From positions 62,001 through 126,000 of the forward strand of contig JAIRVH010000219.1 of assembly GCA_031253985.1 (NCBI GenBank): 64,000 nucleotides of DNA, given 5' to 3'. The notes beneath the pieces were generated by a model, which did not search any database, was not told the DNA's origin, and worked only from the letters and a program-made list of their open reading frames with translations. This document shows positions 25,766 through 35,160 of this stretch, in pieces (the stretch's first letter is position 1; the number at the start of each line of letters is the position of its first letter). Origin of the DNA: Sphingobacterium sp. Lineage in GTDB: Bacteria > Bacteroidota > Bacteroidia > Sphingobacteriales > Sphingobacteriaceae. Position numbers and translations under genes: made by a program.

Positions 25766-28540
25766 ATGAACATGAGCAAAGAGAAATCAATACGAGAAAT
25801 TGAAATTAACGGAAAAGTTTATCATTATAATTCCATTAAGGACCTTCCTGAAGGCAGCATCAGTCACTTACCCTTTAGCATCCGGATATTATTGGAGAAT
25901 GTTTTACGTAACCACGATGGATTTAGTATCACGGATGAGCATGTCAACACGCTGATCAACTGGTCGCCTCAGCCCGTAGATAAAGATATCCCCTTCAAGC
26001 CGGCCCGGATTTTAATGCAAGATTTTACAGGAGTGCCTGCTGTTGTCGATATGGCATCCTTACGTGCCGAATTTATCCGTCACGGCAAGGATGGACAGAA
26101 AATAAATCCCGCCATCCCTGTAGATCTAGTGATTGACCACTCCGTTCAGGTAGATTACTTTGGAACCGAATATTCTTATGATAAAAATGTCGCTTTGGAA
26201 TATGAACGCAACCGTGAACGTTACGAACTCCTTAAATGGGCGCAGAAGGGATTGAAAAACTTTACTGTTGTCCCTCCAGGGATGGGCATTTGCCATCAGG
26301 TAAACCTAGAATATTTGGCCAAAGGAGTAATTGAGCGTGACAACTGGCTTTTTCCGGATACTTTGGTTGGTACAGACTCTCATACGCCAATGGTCAATGG
26401 CATTGGTGTATTGGGCTGGGGAGTTGGCGGTATTGAAGCAGAAGCGGCTATGCTTGGACAGCCTATTTTCTTCACTTGTCCAGAAGTAATCGGCCTTAAG
26501 CTCACCGGTAAAATACCCGATATTTGCACGGCAACAGATATGGTACTTTCAATCACAAAAATACTCCGTGATAAAGGCGTTGTCGGCAAATTTGTTGAAG
26601 TATTTGGAGAAGGGTTAGACACTTTGTCTGTGACCGACCGTGCGACAATATCAAACATGTCCCCAGAATTTGGCTGTACGGTGACCTATTTTCCAATTGA
26701 CGACCGCACGCTGGAATACATGCATAGCACCAATAGAAGTTCAGAACAAATTAAAATCGTTGAAGATTACTGCAAGAGTAATTTACTTTGGCGTACAGGT
26801 AGAGAGGAAATCCAATACTCTTCACTTGTTGAATTCGATTTATCCAGCTTAGAGCCTACAGTCTCCGGTCCCAAACGGCCACAAGATAAAATACTCGTTA
26901 AAGATTTGAACAATAAGTTTTCAGAACTCTTAGACAGTGAACATCATCGCCAATATGTCCCTGTTTTACAACGTTCGGAATCTGCCTGGCTAGCTGATGG
27001 AGGCTCTGGTACAGAATTTACCTTTGGTAAAGTACCTGTTGAGCACAATTCACCACATGAAGTCATCCAGGAGTCTATTCATGCTGTCCGGATCAAACAC
27101 AATCACAAGGAATATATTGTAAGCGACGGAAGCATTGCTATCGCTGCGATAACAAGCTGCACAAATACTTCAAATCCTACCGTCATGATCGGTGCTGGAT
27201 TATTGGCTCGAAATGCCATCGAGCGCGGGCTGCGTACGAAATCCTGGGTGAAGACCTCCTTAGCCCCCGGTTCGAAAGTTGTTACGCAATATTTAGAAAG
27301 ATCGGGGCTCAGCGCTGACCTTGATGCACTCCGTTTTCATACTGTCGGCTACGGTTGTACCTCTTGCATTGGCAACTCGGGCCCCCTACCGCCTCAAATT
27401 GCAGAAGCCGTAGAAAAAGGCGAGTTGATTGTTGCTTCGGTGCTTTCCGGGAATCGAATCTTTGAGGCACGTGTGCATCCCCAGGTAAAAATGAATTTCC
27501 TGATGTCGCCGATGCTTGTCGTCGCCTATGCACTGGTAGGAAGGGTCGATATCAACCTTCTTGAGGAACCGCTCGATTATGATCCCAACGGCCAACCCGT
27601 TTATCTGAAAGATATATGGCCAAGCCGGGAGGATATTGTTCGGACTGTGAATGAATGTGTCAAACAATCCGATTTTCAGGAAGTCTACGACGTTATTTTT
27701 GACGGATCAACAGATTGGCAGGAGCTCGAAGTTAACCTTGATCAAAATTATCAATGGGACAATACGTCCACATACATCAAAGAATCGCCATTTTTTGAAA
27801 ATCTACAAGCTGTACCGGATCCTATTCAGGATATTCAACACGCACGGGTACTACTCTATTTAGGTGATTCGGTAACAACTGACCATATCTCTCCAGCCGG
27901 TTCATTCAAGGAAGATACAGCGGCCGGACAATACCTCCAGTCACATCAGGTCAATAAAGAGGATTTTAATTCCTATGGTTCCAGACGTGGAAATCATGAA
28001 GTCATGATGCGTGGGACGTTTGCAAATGTGCGTATTAAAAACAAAATTACCGATCGTGAGGGGGGATTTAGCCGCTACTTCCCAACGAATGAGGTGAAAA
28101 CGGTCTATGAAACCGCAATGGCATACCGACAAGACCATACCCCACTCATCGTATTGGCCGGAAAAGAATATGGTTCGGGTTCTTCAAGAGATTGGGCAGC
28201 AAAAGGAACATTCTTGCTAGGTGTGCGTGCAGTAATTGCAGAAAGCTTCGAACGTATACACCGTAGCAATCTTGTTGGTATGGGTGTAGCTCCACTTGTA
28301 TTTATCAATGATGAAAATGCAGAGAAATTAGGGCTGGACGGAACAGAGGTCTATAACATCACAGGTCTCGCAACGGATTTAACACCACATAAACTCCTAA
28401 CCGTTACCGCTACTCATGAAAATGGAAAAATAACCACATTTCAGGTAAAAGCAAGACTTGACTCTGCAATAGAAATAGAGTACTTTAAAAATGATGGCAT
28501 CCTACAATATGTTCTCCGGCAGTACCTGAAGAACAACTAA
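25766..28540 (+). CDS. acnA: Aconitate hydratase A
   Basis: Cytoplasmic TCA-cycle enzyme (citrate to isocitrate), 924 residues. The Fe-S cluster cysteines are in AAITSCTNTSNPTVM and YGCTSCIGNSGP, and the C-terminal swivel domain has GKEYGSGSSRDWAAKGTFLLGVRAVIAESFERIHRSNL. The length and order are those of the AcnA/IRP1 family, not AcnB. Start ATG at 25766; a second ATG at 25772 is possible. An intrinsic terminator follows. Confidence 0.96.
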   Translation: MNMSKEKSIREIEINGKVYHYNSIKDLPEGSISHLPFSIRILLENVLRNHDGFSITDEHVNTLINWSPQPVDKDIPFKPARILMQDFTGVPAVVDMASLRAEFIRHGKDGQKINPAIPVDLVIDHSVQVDYFGTEYSYDKNVALEYERNRERYELLKWAQKGLKNFTVVPPGMGICHQVNLEYLAKGVIERDNWLFPDTLVGTDSHTPMVNGIGVLGWGVGGIEAEAAMLGQPIFFTCPEVIGLKLTGKIPDICTATDMVLSITKILRDKGVVGKFVEVFGEGLDTLSVTDRATISNMSPEFGCTVTYFPIDDRTLEYMHSTNRSSEQIKIVEDYCKSNLLWRTGREEIQYSSLVEFDLSSLEPTVSGPKRPQDKILVKDLNNKFSELLDSEHHRQYVPVLQRSESAWLADGGSGTEFTFGKVPVEHNSPHEVIQESIHAVRIKHNHKEYIVSDGSIAIAAITSCTNTSNPTVMIGAGLLARNAIERGLRTKSWVKTSLAPGSKVVTQYLERSGLSADLDALRFHTVGYGCTSCIGNSGPLPPQIAEAVEKGELIVASVLSGNRIFEARVHPQVKMNFLMSPMLVVAYALVGRVDINLLEEPLDYDPNGQPVYLKDIWPSREDIVRTVNECVKQSDFQEVYDVIFDGSTDWQELEVNLDQNYQWDNTSTYIKESPFFENLQAVPDPIQDIQHARVLLYLGDSVTTDHISPAGSFKEDTAAGQYLQSHQVNKEDFNSYGSRRGNHEVMMRGTFANVRIKNKITDREGGFSRYFPTNEVKTVYETAMAYRQDHTPLIVLAGKEYGSGSSRDWAAKGTFLLGVRAVIAESFERIHRSNLVGMGVAPLVFINDENAEKLGLDGTEVYNITGLATDLTPHKLLTVTATHENGKITTFQVKARLDSAIEIEYFKNDGILQYVLRQYLKNN

Positions 28541-28574
28541 GTAGAACAAGCAAAATTAAAGTAATAAAAAAAGT

Positions 28575-28601
28575 AAAGGGCACCTTTTTAGCGTGCCCTT
28601 T
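28575..28601 (+). terminator. Terminator after acnA
   Basis: AAAGGGCAC (28575-28583) pairs with GTGCCCTTT (28593-28601), with T-rich flank. Confidence 0.85.
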
Positions 28602-28717
28602 TACAACCTATATAAAAACCTACCAGAGTTCTAACATGCTTTAGCGGAGTCCTTAATACGATATAGGATTATGTTGTATGGCTAAGTCAAAGATAATTGT
28701 AAAATTTCACCCTTTTT

Positions 28718-29496
28718 ATCCCTGAAATCAGGTATTTTAAGCCGGTCGACAACACAGGTGTAGACCTCAATATAAAATCAAATCATTCCAGAGAATTGTG
28801 TATTTTCGCTTAAACAAATGCCAGTAACACGATAACGAATGGAAGAACTTGTCGAACAAACAATCACTAAACAAACTTTTACAGATGAACTGAAGCTGGT
28901 TCGGGAATTCTACAAATGCACTTTTGAGCAATGCGATTTCCAAAATGCTGCGCTCGTTGATCTCATCTTTACGAATTGCGAGTTCAAAGCCTGCAACTTG
29001 TCAAATGTCAGTTTTAAAGGCACGCAATTGGATCACGTTGTTTTTAATCACTGTAAAATCTTGGGCGTACAATTTAATGAGTGCAGTTCATTTTCCTTTC
29101 ATGTCAATTTCAGCAATTCCATTTTGGATTATTGTTCCTTTTTTGAAAGAAATATGAAAAAATTCGTGTTCGAAAATTGCTCGCTGCAGCATGTGGATTT
29201 TGAAAAGGCTAACCTGCAGCAGACAATCTTTAAACATGCCAATCTCTTGAATGCTCGTTTTGTACAAAGCAATCTTGAAGGCTGTGATTTTCGCTCGTCC
29301 ATCAATATCCAGCTGGACCCAGAAATCAACCGTATGAAAAAGAGTAAGTTTGGTCAGGAACAGCTCCCGGGGTTATTGTTTAAATATCAGCTAGCTATCG
29401 ACTAGCTGTAAGCATGTGGTTCTCTTGTACTCGTTAGATCGATGCACATGGAAGCATTTTCGATGCTACGGTTAAATAACGGATTTCAGGGATAAA
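28718..29496. repeat. Imperfect inverted repeat flanking the pentapeptide-repeat gene
   Basis: TTTATCCCTGAAAT near 28715-28729 recurs as its reverse complement near 29482-29496, with similarity extending to about 30 bases on each side of the gene at 28839-29405. Exact ends are uncertain. Confidence 0.4.
28839..29405 (+). CDS. Pentapeptide-repeat protein
   Basis: A 188-residue protein with repeats of the A(D/N)LXX type: CTFEQCDFQNAALVDLIFTNCEFKAC, then CKILGVQFNECSSFS, then ENCSLQHVDFEKANLQQTIFKHANLL. It should form a right-handed quadrilateral beta-helix as in Qnr/MfpA proteins. Cys, Phe and Asn fill the ladder. No DNA-gyrase-specific loop can be verified, so resistance is only a possibility. 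It lies alone, flanked by an inverted repeat. Confidence 0.85.
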   Translation: MEELVEQTITKQTFTDELKLVREFYKCTFEQCDFQNAALVDLIFTNCEFKACNLSNVSFKGTQLDHVVFNHCKILGVQFNECSSFSFHVNFSNSILDYCSFFERNMKKFVFENCSLQHVDFEKANLQQTIFKHANLLNARFVQSNLEGCDFRSSINIQLDPEINRMKKSKFGQEQLPGLLFKYQLAID

Positions 29497-29542
29497 ACTC
29501 TTTGTTTTGAAACAGGATATTTGCCGTTCAAAGTTTAAGAAG

Positions 29543-30928
29543 ATGAAAAAAATATCCCTATCATTTGCAGCGATCCTGGCGACGAGTACATTGTCATTTG
29601 CACAAGTCAGCAAAGCATTTAAAATCAACTATGCCATTGTATATTCCACTGAGCAAACAGATGACGCACAAGAGGCTCCTGTTTCTATCTATGAGGCTTA
29701 TGTTAACAAGGATAAAATAAAGGTTGTGTCGACTTCCGGAGACAGTGAAGAATCTGTCTTTCTTGTTAAAAAAAATGAAGAGCAATCAGTTATTTTATAT
29801 CCAGGAATGGCAAAATATGTTGTAAAAGAAAATGAACTCAGTCCGCACGAAATCAAACTCATCCCAAATCAGACGAAAATAATTGCTGGTTATCCCTGTA
29901 AACTAGCTCAGATCGAAATTCCCGTTTCTGAAGATAACGAGGAAAACAGCAAGTTGTCCATTTGGTATAGCGAAAAATTGCCGGCTACCTACTGGGAAGG
30001 ATTCGAGCTCTTTAAAAAAATCCCAGGAGCGGTACTGCAGCTTACAACACCTCTTGGTATGAATATGATCGCCCAAAGTGTCGCAGATAGCCAATTGGAC
30101 GAAAAGGATTTTATCGTTCCTGAAGATTATGAGCAGGTAGCATCGATTGATGAGGAAGAAGAAGATTCCGCAGCTAGCAATCAAATTGCCGAAAACCTTT
30201 ATTTATTTGAGGACGCCGCGACCAATCTTGTAGGCCTGGAAGATAGTGAACAAAAAACTGTCGTGCCTGCACAATACCTATACATTGCGCCATTTGTCGG
30301 AGACCTCAGTGTGGTACAATACAAAAACGAAAAATATGGTGCCATTGACTTAACAGGTAAAACGATCATTCCGTTTCAATACGATTATTTGGGTTATGAC
30401 GATCAACTTGGACAATTGGTTTTTGGACTCAACGAAAAATATGGAGTCATGGACAAAGCTGGTAAAATTCTAATCGCAGCAAATTATGAAATGATATCAT
30501 TTATCAATGGAGGTTATGCGGTATTTCAAATGAAAGATAAATATGGTATTTTAAACCAAGCGGGCAAAATAGTGGTTCCAGCAACCTATAGCTATATATC
30601 TGAAAATAATTCGACCCATTTCGTCAGTATCGAAAATGACAAGTACAATCTGGCTGAAATAAAAACAAACAAAATCATTGCCCCTGCCTTTGATTTCATT
30701 TCAATCACAGAAGAGCCTGCACTTTTCCTTGCGAGCAAAGATGGAAAGTATGGTTATTTAGATGGGCAGGGAAAAATTGCTATTCCATTTATCTATAGTG
30801 GTGCCACAGCTTTTAGTGATGGCGTAGCTTCTGTATCGCTGGATAATTCAGATGATGTAATTTTGATTAATACAAAAGGTGAACGTGTAGAAATTGATGC
30901 GGCAGCCGAGGCTGCTGAATCAATTTAA
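29543..30928 (+). CDS. Secreted WG-repeat protein with GLPGLI-like N-terminal domain
   Basis: A 461-residue protein with signal peptide (KKISLSFAAILATSTLSFAQ). Residues 25-200 resemble the GLPGLI family of secreted Bacteroidota proteins. The C-terminal part contains four or five WG-type beta repeats such as YGAIDLTGKTIIPFQYDYLG, YGVMDKAGKILIAANYEMIS, YGILNQAGKIVVPATYSYIS and KYGYLDGQGKIAIPF. It is probably outer-membrane or surface associated; role unknown. Start ATG at 29543 rather than the upstream ATG-less TTG extension. A terminator follows. Confidence 0.8.
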   Translation: MKKISLSFAAILATSTLSFAQVSKAFKINYAIVYSTEQTDDAQEAPVSIYEAYVNKDKIKVVSTSGDSEESVFLVKKNEEQSVILYPGMAKYVVKENELSPHEIKLIPNQTKIIAGYPCKLAQIEIPVSEDNEENSKLSIWYSEKLPATYWEGFELFKKIPGAVLQLTTPLGMNMIAQSVADSQLDEKDFIVPEDYEQVASIDEEEEDSAASNQIAENLYLFEDAATNLVGLEDSEQKTVVPAQYLYIAPFVGDLSVVQYKNEKYGAIDLTGKTIIPFQYDYLGYDDQLGQLVFGLNEKYGVMDKAGKILIAANYEMISFINGGYAVFQMKDKYGILNQAGKIVVPATYSYISENNSTHFVSIENDKYNLAEIKTNKIIAPAFDFISITEEPALFLASKDGKYGYLDGQGKIAIPFIYSGATAFSDGVASVSLDNSDDVILINTKGERVEIDAAAEAAESI

Positions 30929-30930
30929 AC

Positions 30931-30965
30931 AAAAAGGCTAGCAAATTTAAATTGCTAGCCTTTTT
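30931..30965. terminator. Bidirectional terminator
   Basis: AAAAAGGCTAGCAA (30931-30944) with TTGCTAGCCTTTTT (30952-30965), loop 7, between convergent genes. Confidence 0.9.
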
Positions 30966-31006
30966 TACTTATCTATGGAATGATTACCGAATGGTCATCC
31001 AATGGC

Positions 31007-31876
31007 TTATTTTTTCTTCTTAAAAATCTTTTTCCCAATCGTAAACAAAATTACGACGATAATCCCGCCACCCAGGCCAAATAATAATTCTTTAAGCATA
31101 CTTGGAAATGTCGGTAGTGCATGATGTAAGAAATCAATATAATGTGCAAATATACCGCCCGATACCAAAATTAACGCGAATGTACCTACTACGGCCAATA
31201 ATTTAATAACAAACGGCAACGCACGGACAAGCAGTCTGCCAAGACTGGCAATAGGCCCTTTTTCATGTGAGGTTTTAATCAATTTATAACCCGCATCATC
31301 CATTCGAACGATAAGTGCAACGATACCGTATACCCCCACAGTAGCTAAAAAAGCAACAACCGATACGGTAATAATTTGTATTGACAGGCTTTTGCCCAAA
31401 ACTGTCCCTAAAGCGATAATCACAATTTCTACCGAAAGAATAAAATCGGTTGTTATAGCCGACTTAATCTTCGCTTTTTCAGCTACAGCTGTATTTTCCA
31501 CCAATACTTCGGCTACGTTTGCATCTCCAGTAGCATGCTTTCGGTGGAACAAATATTCTATAATCTTCTCAACGCCTTCAAAAGCAAGATAAAAACCACC
31601 CAAAATTAAAATGTATTTGATAGCGATCGGAAAAAAAACATTTAATAACAATGCTATCGGAACGATAATTAACTTATTGAGCAATGATCCTTTTGTAATT
31701 GCCCACAAAACTGGGAGCTCACGCGACGCCAAAAATCCAGTTGCTTTCTCTGCATTAACAGCTAAATCATCACCTAAAATTCCCGCCGTTTTTTTTGTCG
31801 CGATTTTGCTAGCAACCGCTACATCATCCATCAACGCTGCAATATCATCTAGAATTGCAAATATTCCTGAAGCCAT
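31007..31876 (-). CDS. DUF808 family (YedI-like) membrane protein
   Basis: A 289-residue membrane protein. It opens with MASGIFAILDDIAALMDDVAVASKIATKKTAGILGDDLAVNA, the strongly conserved start of DUF808/YedI proteins, followed by several spans, with KGSLLNKLIIVPIALLLN and EGVEKIIEYLF. Function is not established; the family has been suggested to affect membrane or antimicrobial traits. Monocistronic, convergent with the WG-repeat gene. Confidence 0.88.
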   Translation of the reverse strand: MASGIFAILDDIAALMDDVAVASKIATKKTAGILGDDLAVNAEKATGFLASRELPVLWAITKGSLLNKLIIVPIALLLNVFFPIAIKYILILGGFYLAFEGVEKIIEYLFHRKHATGDANVAEVLVENTAVAEKAKIKSAITTDFILSVEIVIIALGTVLGKSLSIQIITVSVVAFLATVGVYGIVALIVRMDDAGYKLIKTSHEKGPIASLGRLLVRALPFVIKLLAVVGTFALILVSGGIFAHYIDFLHHALPTFPSMLKELLFGLGGGIIVVILFTIGKKIFKKKK

Positions 31877-32010
31877 ATTTATTTAAAAAATTGAATGTAA
31901 AAATATAAATTTAATTCAATTCGGAAATAAAGAATTTAATCTCTTTGCAATATCAGGCTACATGACATTTGAATTAAATATGTAATTTTAGCATAACAAG
32001 GATAACTGGT

Positions 32011-32568
32011 ATGAAAAATTCACTTACACAACAAGAACAGTCGAAGTTACTTCAGATTTTAAGAGAACGATTTGAAAGGTACCCCAAAAGACATCCAAAG
32101 ATAAAATGGGAAGAGATTGAAACTAAATTACTTGAGAATCCCAAAAAATTATGGAGCTTATTTCAAATGGAAAAAAGCTCCGGTGAACCGGATCTGGTTA
32201 TAATCGATCCCAACGCATCGCAATACGCTTATGTAGACTGTGCCGAAGAAAGCCCAAAAGGAAGAAGAAGCTTGTGCTATGACCAAAAGGCCTTAGATGA
32301 CAGGAAAGAAAATAAGCCCGCTGGTAGCGCGGATGAAGAGGCAAAACAAATGGGAACTACGCTCCTTTCCGAAGAACAGTATCGCCAGCTACAAACGCTG
32401 GGTGAATTCGATTTAAAGACCTCCAGCTGGATTCAGACCCCGGAATCTGTACGTAAACTTGGTGGAGCTTTATTTTGTGACCGGCGCTACAATCAGGTTT
32501 TCACCTACCATAATGGGGCTGTCTCCTACTATGCCGCGCGTGGATTTCGTTCAATACTTTTTATTTAA
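32011..32568 (+). CDS. DUF4256 family protein
   Basis: A 185-residue soluble protein with the DUF4256 features: LLQILRERFERYPKRHPKIKWEEI near the N-terminus, and GRRSLCYDQKALDDRKENKP, GGALFCDRRYNQVFTYHNGA near the end. The family has no known function and is common in Firmicutes and Bacteroidota. It is followed by a short secreted DUF6265-type gene and a GyrI-like gene on the same strand, which could share transcription. Confidence 0.85.
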   Translation: MKNSLTQQEQSKLLQILRERFERYPKRHPKIKWEEIETKLLENPKKLWSLFQMEKSSGEPDLVIIDPNASQYAYVDCAEESPKGRRSLCYDQKALDDRKENKPAGSADEEAKQMGTTLLSEEQYRQLQTLGEFDLKTSSWIQTPESVRKLGGALFCDRRYNQVFTYHNGAVSYYAARGFRSILFI

Positions 32569-32602
32569 ATAATGAGCATAACTCCTAAATTATAAACACG
32601 AT

Positions 32603-33070
32603 ATGAAAGCAATTGTAATAGCTACCCTACTCTTTTGTTCGGGACTTATTCAACCGTTATTTTCACAAGTATCTTTTCCTCACTTTCTAGAAGGAACGTG
32701 GAAGGTTGATAACAAAGAGCGTTACGAACATTGGGATCGCATTAACGCAAATGAGCTCAAAGGTCTTTCCTACGAACTGAAAAATGGCCAAAAAATAGTC
32801 AGTGAGTATTTAAAATTAAGCAAGATAAATGATAAAATTATCTACACGGCGTTAGTTATCGGACAGAACAATGGGAAGGAAGTCAATTTCGAACTGACTT
32901 ATCAGGACAGTACTTATTCTTTTGTCAATGAGGCGCACGATTTCCCCAATTATATACGTTATACCCCGTTATCCGATAACAGGCTTCATATCGTGGTGGA
33001 AGGCAAATCCGGAAAAATCCGTTCCTTTTTTGCACAGAAAATTACAACTGAAGCAGCCGCAGAAAATTAA
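32603..33070 (+). CDS. Small secreted DUF6265-like protein
   Basis: A 155-residue protein with a signal peptide (VIATLLFCSGLIQPLFSQ) and a lipocalin-like beta-rich domain that starts FLEGTWKVDNKERYEHWDRIN and contains VNEAHDFPNYIRY. This is the pattern of DUF6265, which occurs mostly in Bacteroidota and has no known role; it probably binds a small hydrophobic ligand. Confidence 0.7.
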   Translation: MKAIVIATLLFCSGLIQPLFSQVSFPHFLEGTWKVDNKERYEHWDRINANELKGLSYELKNGQKIVSEYLKLSKINDKIIYTALVIGQNNGKEVNFELTYQDSTYSFVNEAHDFPNYIRYTPLSDNRLHIVVEGKSGKIRSFFAQKITTEAAAEN

Positions 33071-33215
33071 GATCACGATAAATATGGATAGCAAGGTTCC
33101 TTTTATACATGGTATGGTTCGGCAGCGTTATCTGAATATTTTCTCAAGTTGATAAAATTTGGAAAAAACACCATTAAGCCATTATTCATGACATGCCGTT
33201 GTCATTTGTTGCCAT

Positions 33216-33223
33216 TAACTTTG
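33216..33223 (+). promoter_or_regulatory. -7 promoter element that fixes the GyrI-like start
   Basis: TAACTTTG (TAnnTTTG) lies between a potential start at 33193 and the ATG at 33241. Transcription would begin near 33230, so only the later ATG can be used from this promoter. Confidence 0.5.
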
Positions 33224-33240
33224 ATATAAAACTCAAAGAC

Positions 33241-33699
33241 ATGAAAAATGAAATAATCCCTTCTTTTAGTATTATTGGTCTCGCTATCCGTACAAGCAAC
33301 CAAAACGGACAAGCAGCAAAAGACATCCCCGAATTGTGGAATCGGTTTTTTAAGGAAGATATCTTAAGTCGAATCCCAAATAAAGTATCCGACGAGCTCT
33401 ATTGTATCTATACTGAATATGAAAAGGACCATACATTACCATATACCACGTTTTTAGGCTGTAAAGTTTCAGGTCTTGAAGAGATGCCTGAAGACATGGA
33501 CGGTATACATATCGCACAAAATCAGTACCAGCACTTTACTGCTGAAGGTAATTTAGCGGAGGGTATCGTTTATGAAGTTTGGGAAAAGATCTGGAATTCA
33601 GATTTACCTAGAACTTACACGGCAGACTTTGAGGTATATGGAGAAAAAGCACAGAATCCTCAGGATGCCAAGGTGGATATTTTCATCGGTATACAGTAA
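33241..33699 (+). CDS. GyrI-like / AraC-effector-domain protein
   Basis: A 152-residue protein of the SRPBCC-unrelated GyrI fold. It shows the pattern ITELWNRF-like (IPELWNRFFKEDIL), LYCIYTEYEKDH and TTFLGCKVSGLEEMPEDMDGIHI, and ends WNSDLPRTYTADFEVYGE. These are features of stand-alone effector-binding domains related to SbmC/Rob, which bind small hydrophobic compounds. The gene stands alone without a DNA-binding domain, so it may be a sequestering protein or sensor. The start ATG 33241 is supported by the promoter position. Confidence 0.8.
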   Translation: MKNEIIPSFSIIGLAIRTSNQNGQAAKDIPELWNRFFKEDILSRIPNKVSDELYCIYTEYEKDHTLPYTTFLGCKVSGLEEMPEDMDGIHIAQNQYQHFTAEGNLAEGIVYEVWEKIWNSDLPRTYTADFEVYGEKAQNPQDAKVDIFIGIQ

Positions 33700-33740
33700 G
33701 GGCTATAACGTAACAAAAAGTATGTCTTAAACATTTGCCA

Positions 33741-33771
33741 TTTACTTTAAACTAAATATCACGTACCTTTG
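33741..33771 (+). promoter_or_regulatory. Promoter of the ClC-family gene
   Basis: TTTA (33741-33744), 19-base spacer, TACCTTTG (33764-33771). Predicted start near 33778 leaves about 16 bases to the ATG at 33794. Confidence 0.65.
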
Positions 33772-33793
33772 AGCCGATTCAAAGCAAGACATT

Positions 33794-35083
33794 ATGGAAG
33801 GCAATACGATTTACAGAAAAAAGGTCGTTCGATATAGCTATATAAAATTAATTGCAAGCTCAGCTATTGTTAGTATCATTTGCTGCGTATTAGCTTATAC
33901 GCTCAAACACAGTACAGCCTATGTACAAGATGAATTATTTGAAAAAGTTTCTTCCTGGGATCCTAGATTGTTTATTGTTTTACCTAGTATTGGTATCACG
34001 GCAATTTATTTCTTACGGAAATATGTTTTTCAAAATAGAAAGAATAAAGGAATTAAAGAAATTTATACTACCTTGGAAACGAGAAAAGACCATCTGCCTT
34101 TCTTTAAAATTCCTTCGCACTATATCAATGGCTTTTTAACTGTTATTTTTGGGGGATCAACCGGAGTAGAAGTCTCCACTGTTGTTGCCACAGCTACAGT
34201 GGGCAATCAGGCCTATAAAAGATTACATCCGGCTTGGGCTTATAAGACTGAGTTAATCTGTGCCGGTGTAATAGCAGGAGTAACACTTTTATTTGGAAGT
34301 GCATTAGGAGGTTTTCTTTTTGCATTTGAAGTAATCGCAAGAAGATATAATAAGACATTGCTCATAAGTGGTCTAACGTCAATGGTCCTGGCTTCGGTCT
34401 TTGTCTATTATGTTGATTCCAGTCCTTTATTCACATTTGCAATAGAAGAATGGCGTTGGCAGGCAGTTCCCTTTGTGGCTATTTTAGGATTGATTGGAGG
34501 GATTTTGGCGCTTTACTTCACTAAAATCGTTATCTATGCAAAATCCTATTTTGCAGGTATTAAAAGCAACTTTATCCGTGTTAATCTTGGCGCGATAACC
34601 GTGGGGACATTTATCTTTTTTGTACCGGCGCTCTATGGGGATAGCTATCATGGCCTTGGAGAAATTCTAAAAAGCAGTTTCCATGATTCGATAAATTTGT
34701 TCTACTTTCTTCCTCTTATCCTGCTCGTCCTCTTAAAACCCCTTGTAGCTTCTCTTACATTGGGTGCGGGAGGTGATGGCGGTGTATTTGCCCCCAGTAT
34801 CGTAACAGGCGCACTGTTAGGTGTCTTATTTGCACAGCTTTGCAACCATTATCTCGGAACGCAACTTATCGTGATTAATTTTGCTCTTTTTGGTGCTGCA
34901 GCGATGCTTTCTGCTGCCATTCACGCCCCTTTTACAGCCATCTTTATTATTGCAAGTCTCGTACCGTCAGGATATCTATTGTTGGCACCATTACTCATTA
35001 GCAGTTTTATCGCTAAAGCCCTGGCTAAAAAACTATACCCATATAACGTATACACGTACAAGGAAGCAGCAATAGCTAAATGA
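33794..35083 (+). CDS. ClC-family chloride channel/antiporter with atypical pathway motifs
   Basis: A 429-residue membrane protein of the ClC fold. The GREGP motif appears as GGSTGVEVST (the gating Glu kept), the third motif as GGVFAPSIVTGALLG (GxFxP), and PALYGDSYHGLGEI before the latter. The first GSGIP motif position reads NKGIKEIYTTL, so the central serine and the proline of the anion filter are missing. This variant form is common in Bacteroidota. Whether it moves chloride, fluoride or another ion cannot be read. It ends shortly before a terminator shared with rtcB. Confidence 0.85.
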   Translation: MEGNTIYRKKVVRYSYIKLIASSAIVSIICCVLAYTLKHSTAYVQDELFEKVSSWDPRLFIVLPSIGITAIYFLRKYVFQNRKNKGIKEIYTTLETRKDHLPFFKIPSHYINGFLTVIFGGSTGVEVSTVVATATVGNQAYKRLHPAWAYKTELICAGVIAGVTLLFGSALGGFLFAFEVIARRYNKTLLISGLTSMVLASVFVYYVDSSPLFTFAIEEWRWQAVPFVAILGLIGGILALYFTKIVIYAKSYFAGIKSNFIRVNLGAITVGTFIFFVPALYGDSYHGLGEILKSSFHDSINLFYFLPLILLVLLKPLVASLTLGAGGDGGVFAPSIVTGALLGVLFAQLCNHYLGTQLIVINFALFGAAAMLSAAIHAPFTAIFIIASLVPSGYLLLAPLLISSFIAKALAKKLYPYNVYTYKEAAIAK

Positions 35084-35115
35084 TTCGTTTAAAATCAGGC
35101 TGGCCTGATCCGAGA

Positions 35116-35156
35116 GCATAAAAGCGGCCCCCTATCTTTGAGGGCCGCTTTTATGC
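35116..35156. terminator. Bidirectional terminator between ClC gene and rtcB
   Basis: Perfect 15-base inverted repeat (35116-35130 with 35142-35156, core AAAAGCGGCCC). It ends both convergent transcripts. Confidence 0.9.
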
Positions 35157-35160
35157 TTCA

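Noticed and set aside
28718..29496. Calling the pentapeptide-repeat gene an insertion sequence
   Set aside because: No transposase, no visible target duplication, and the repeat word also occurs elsewhere.
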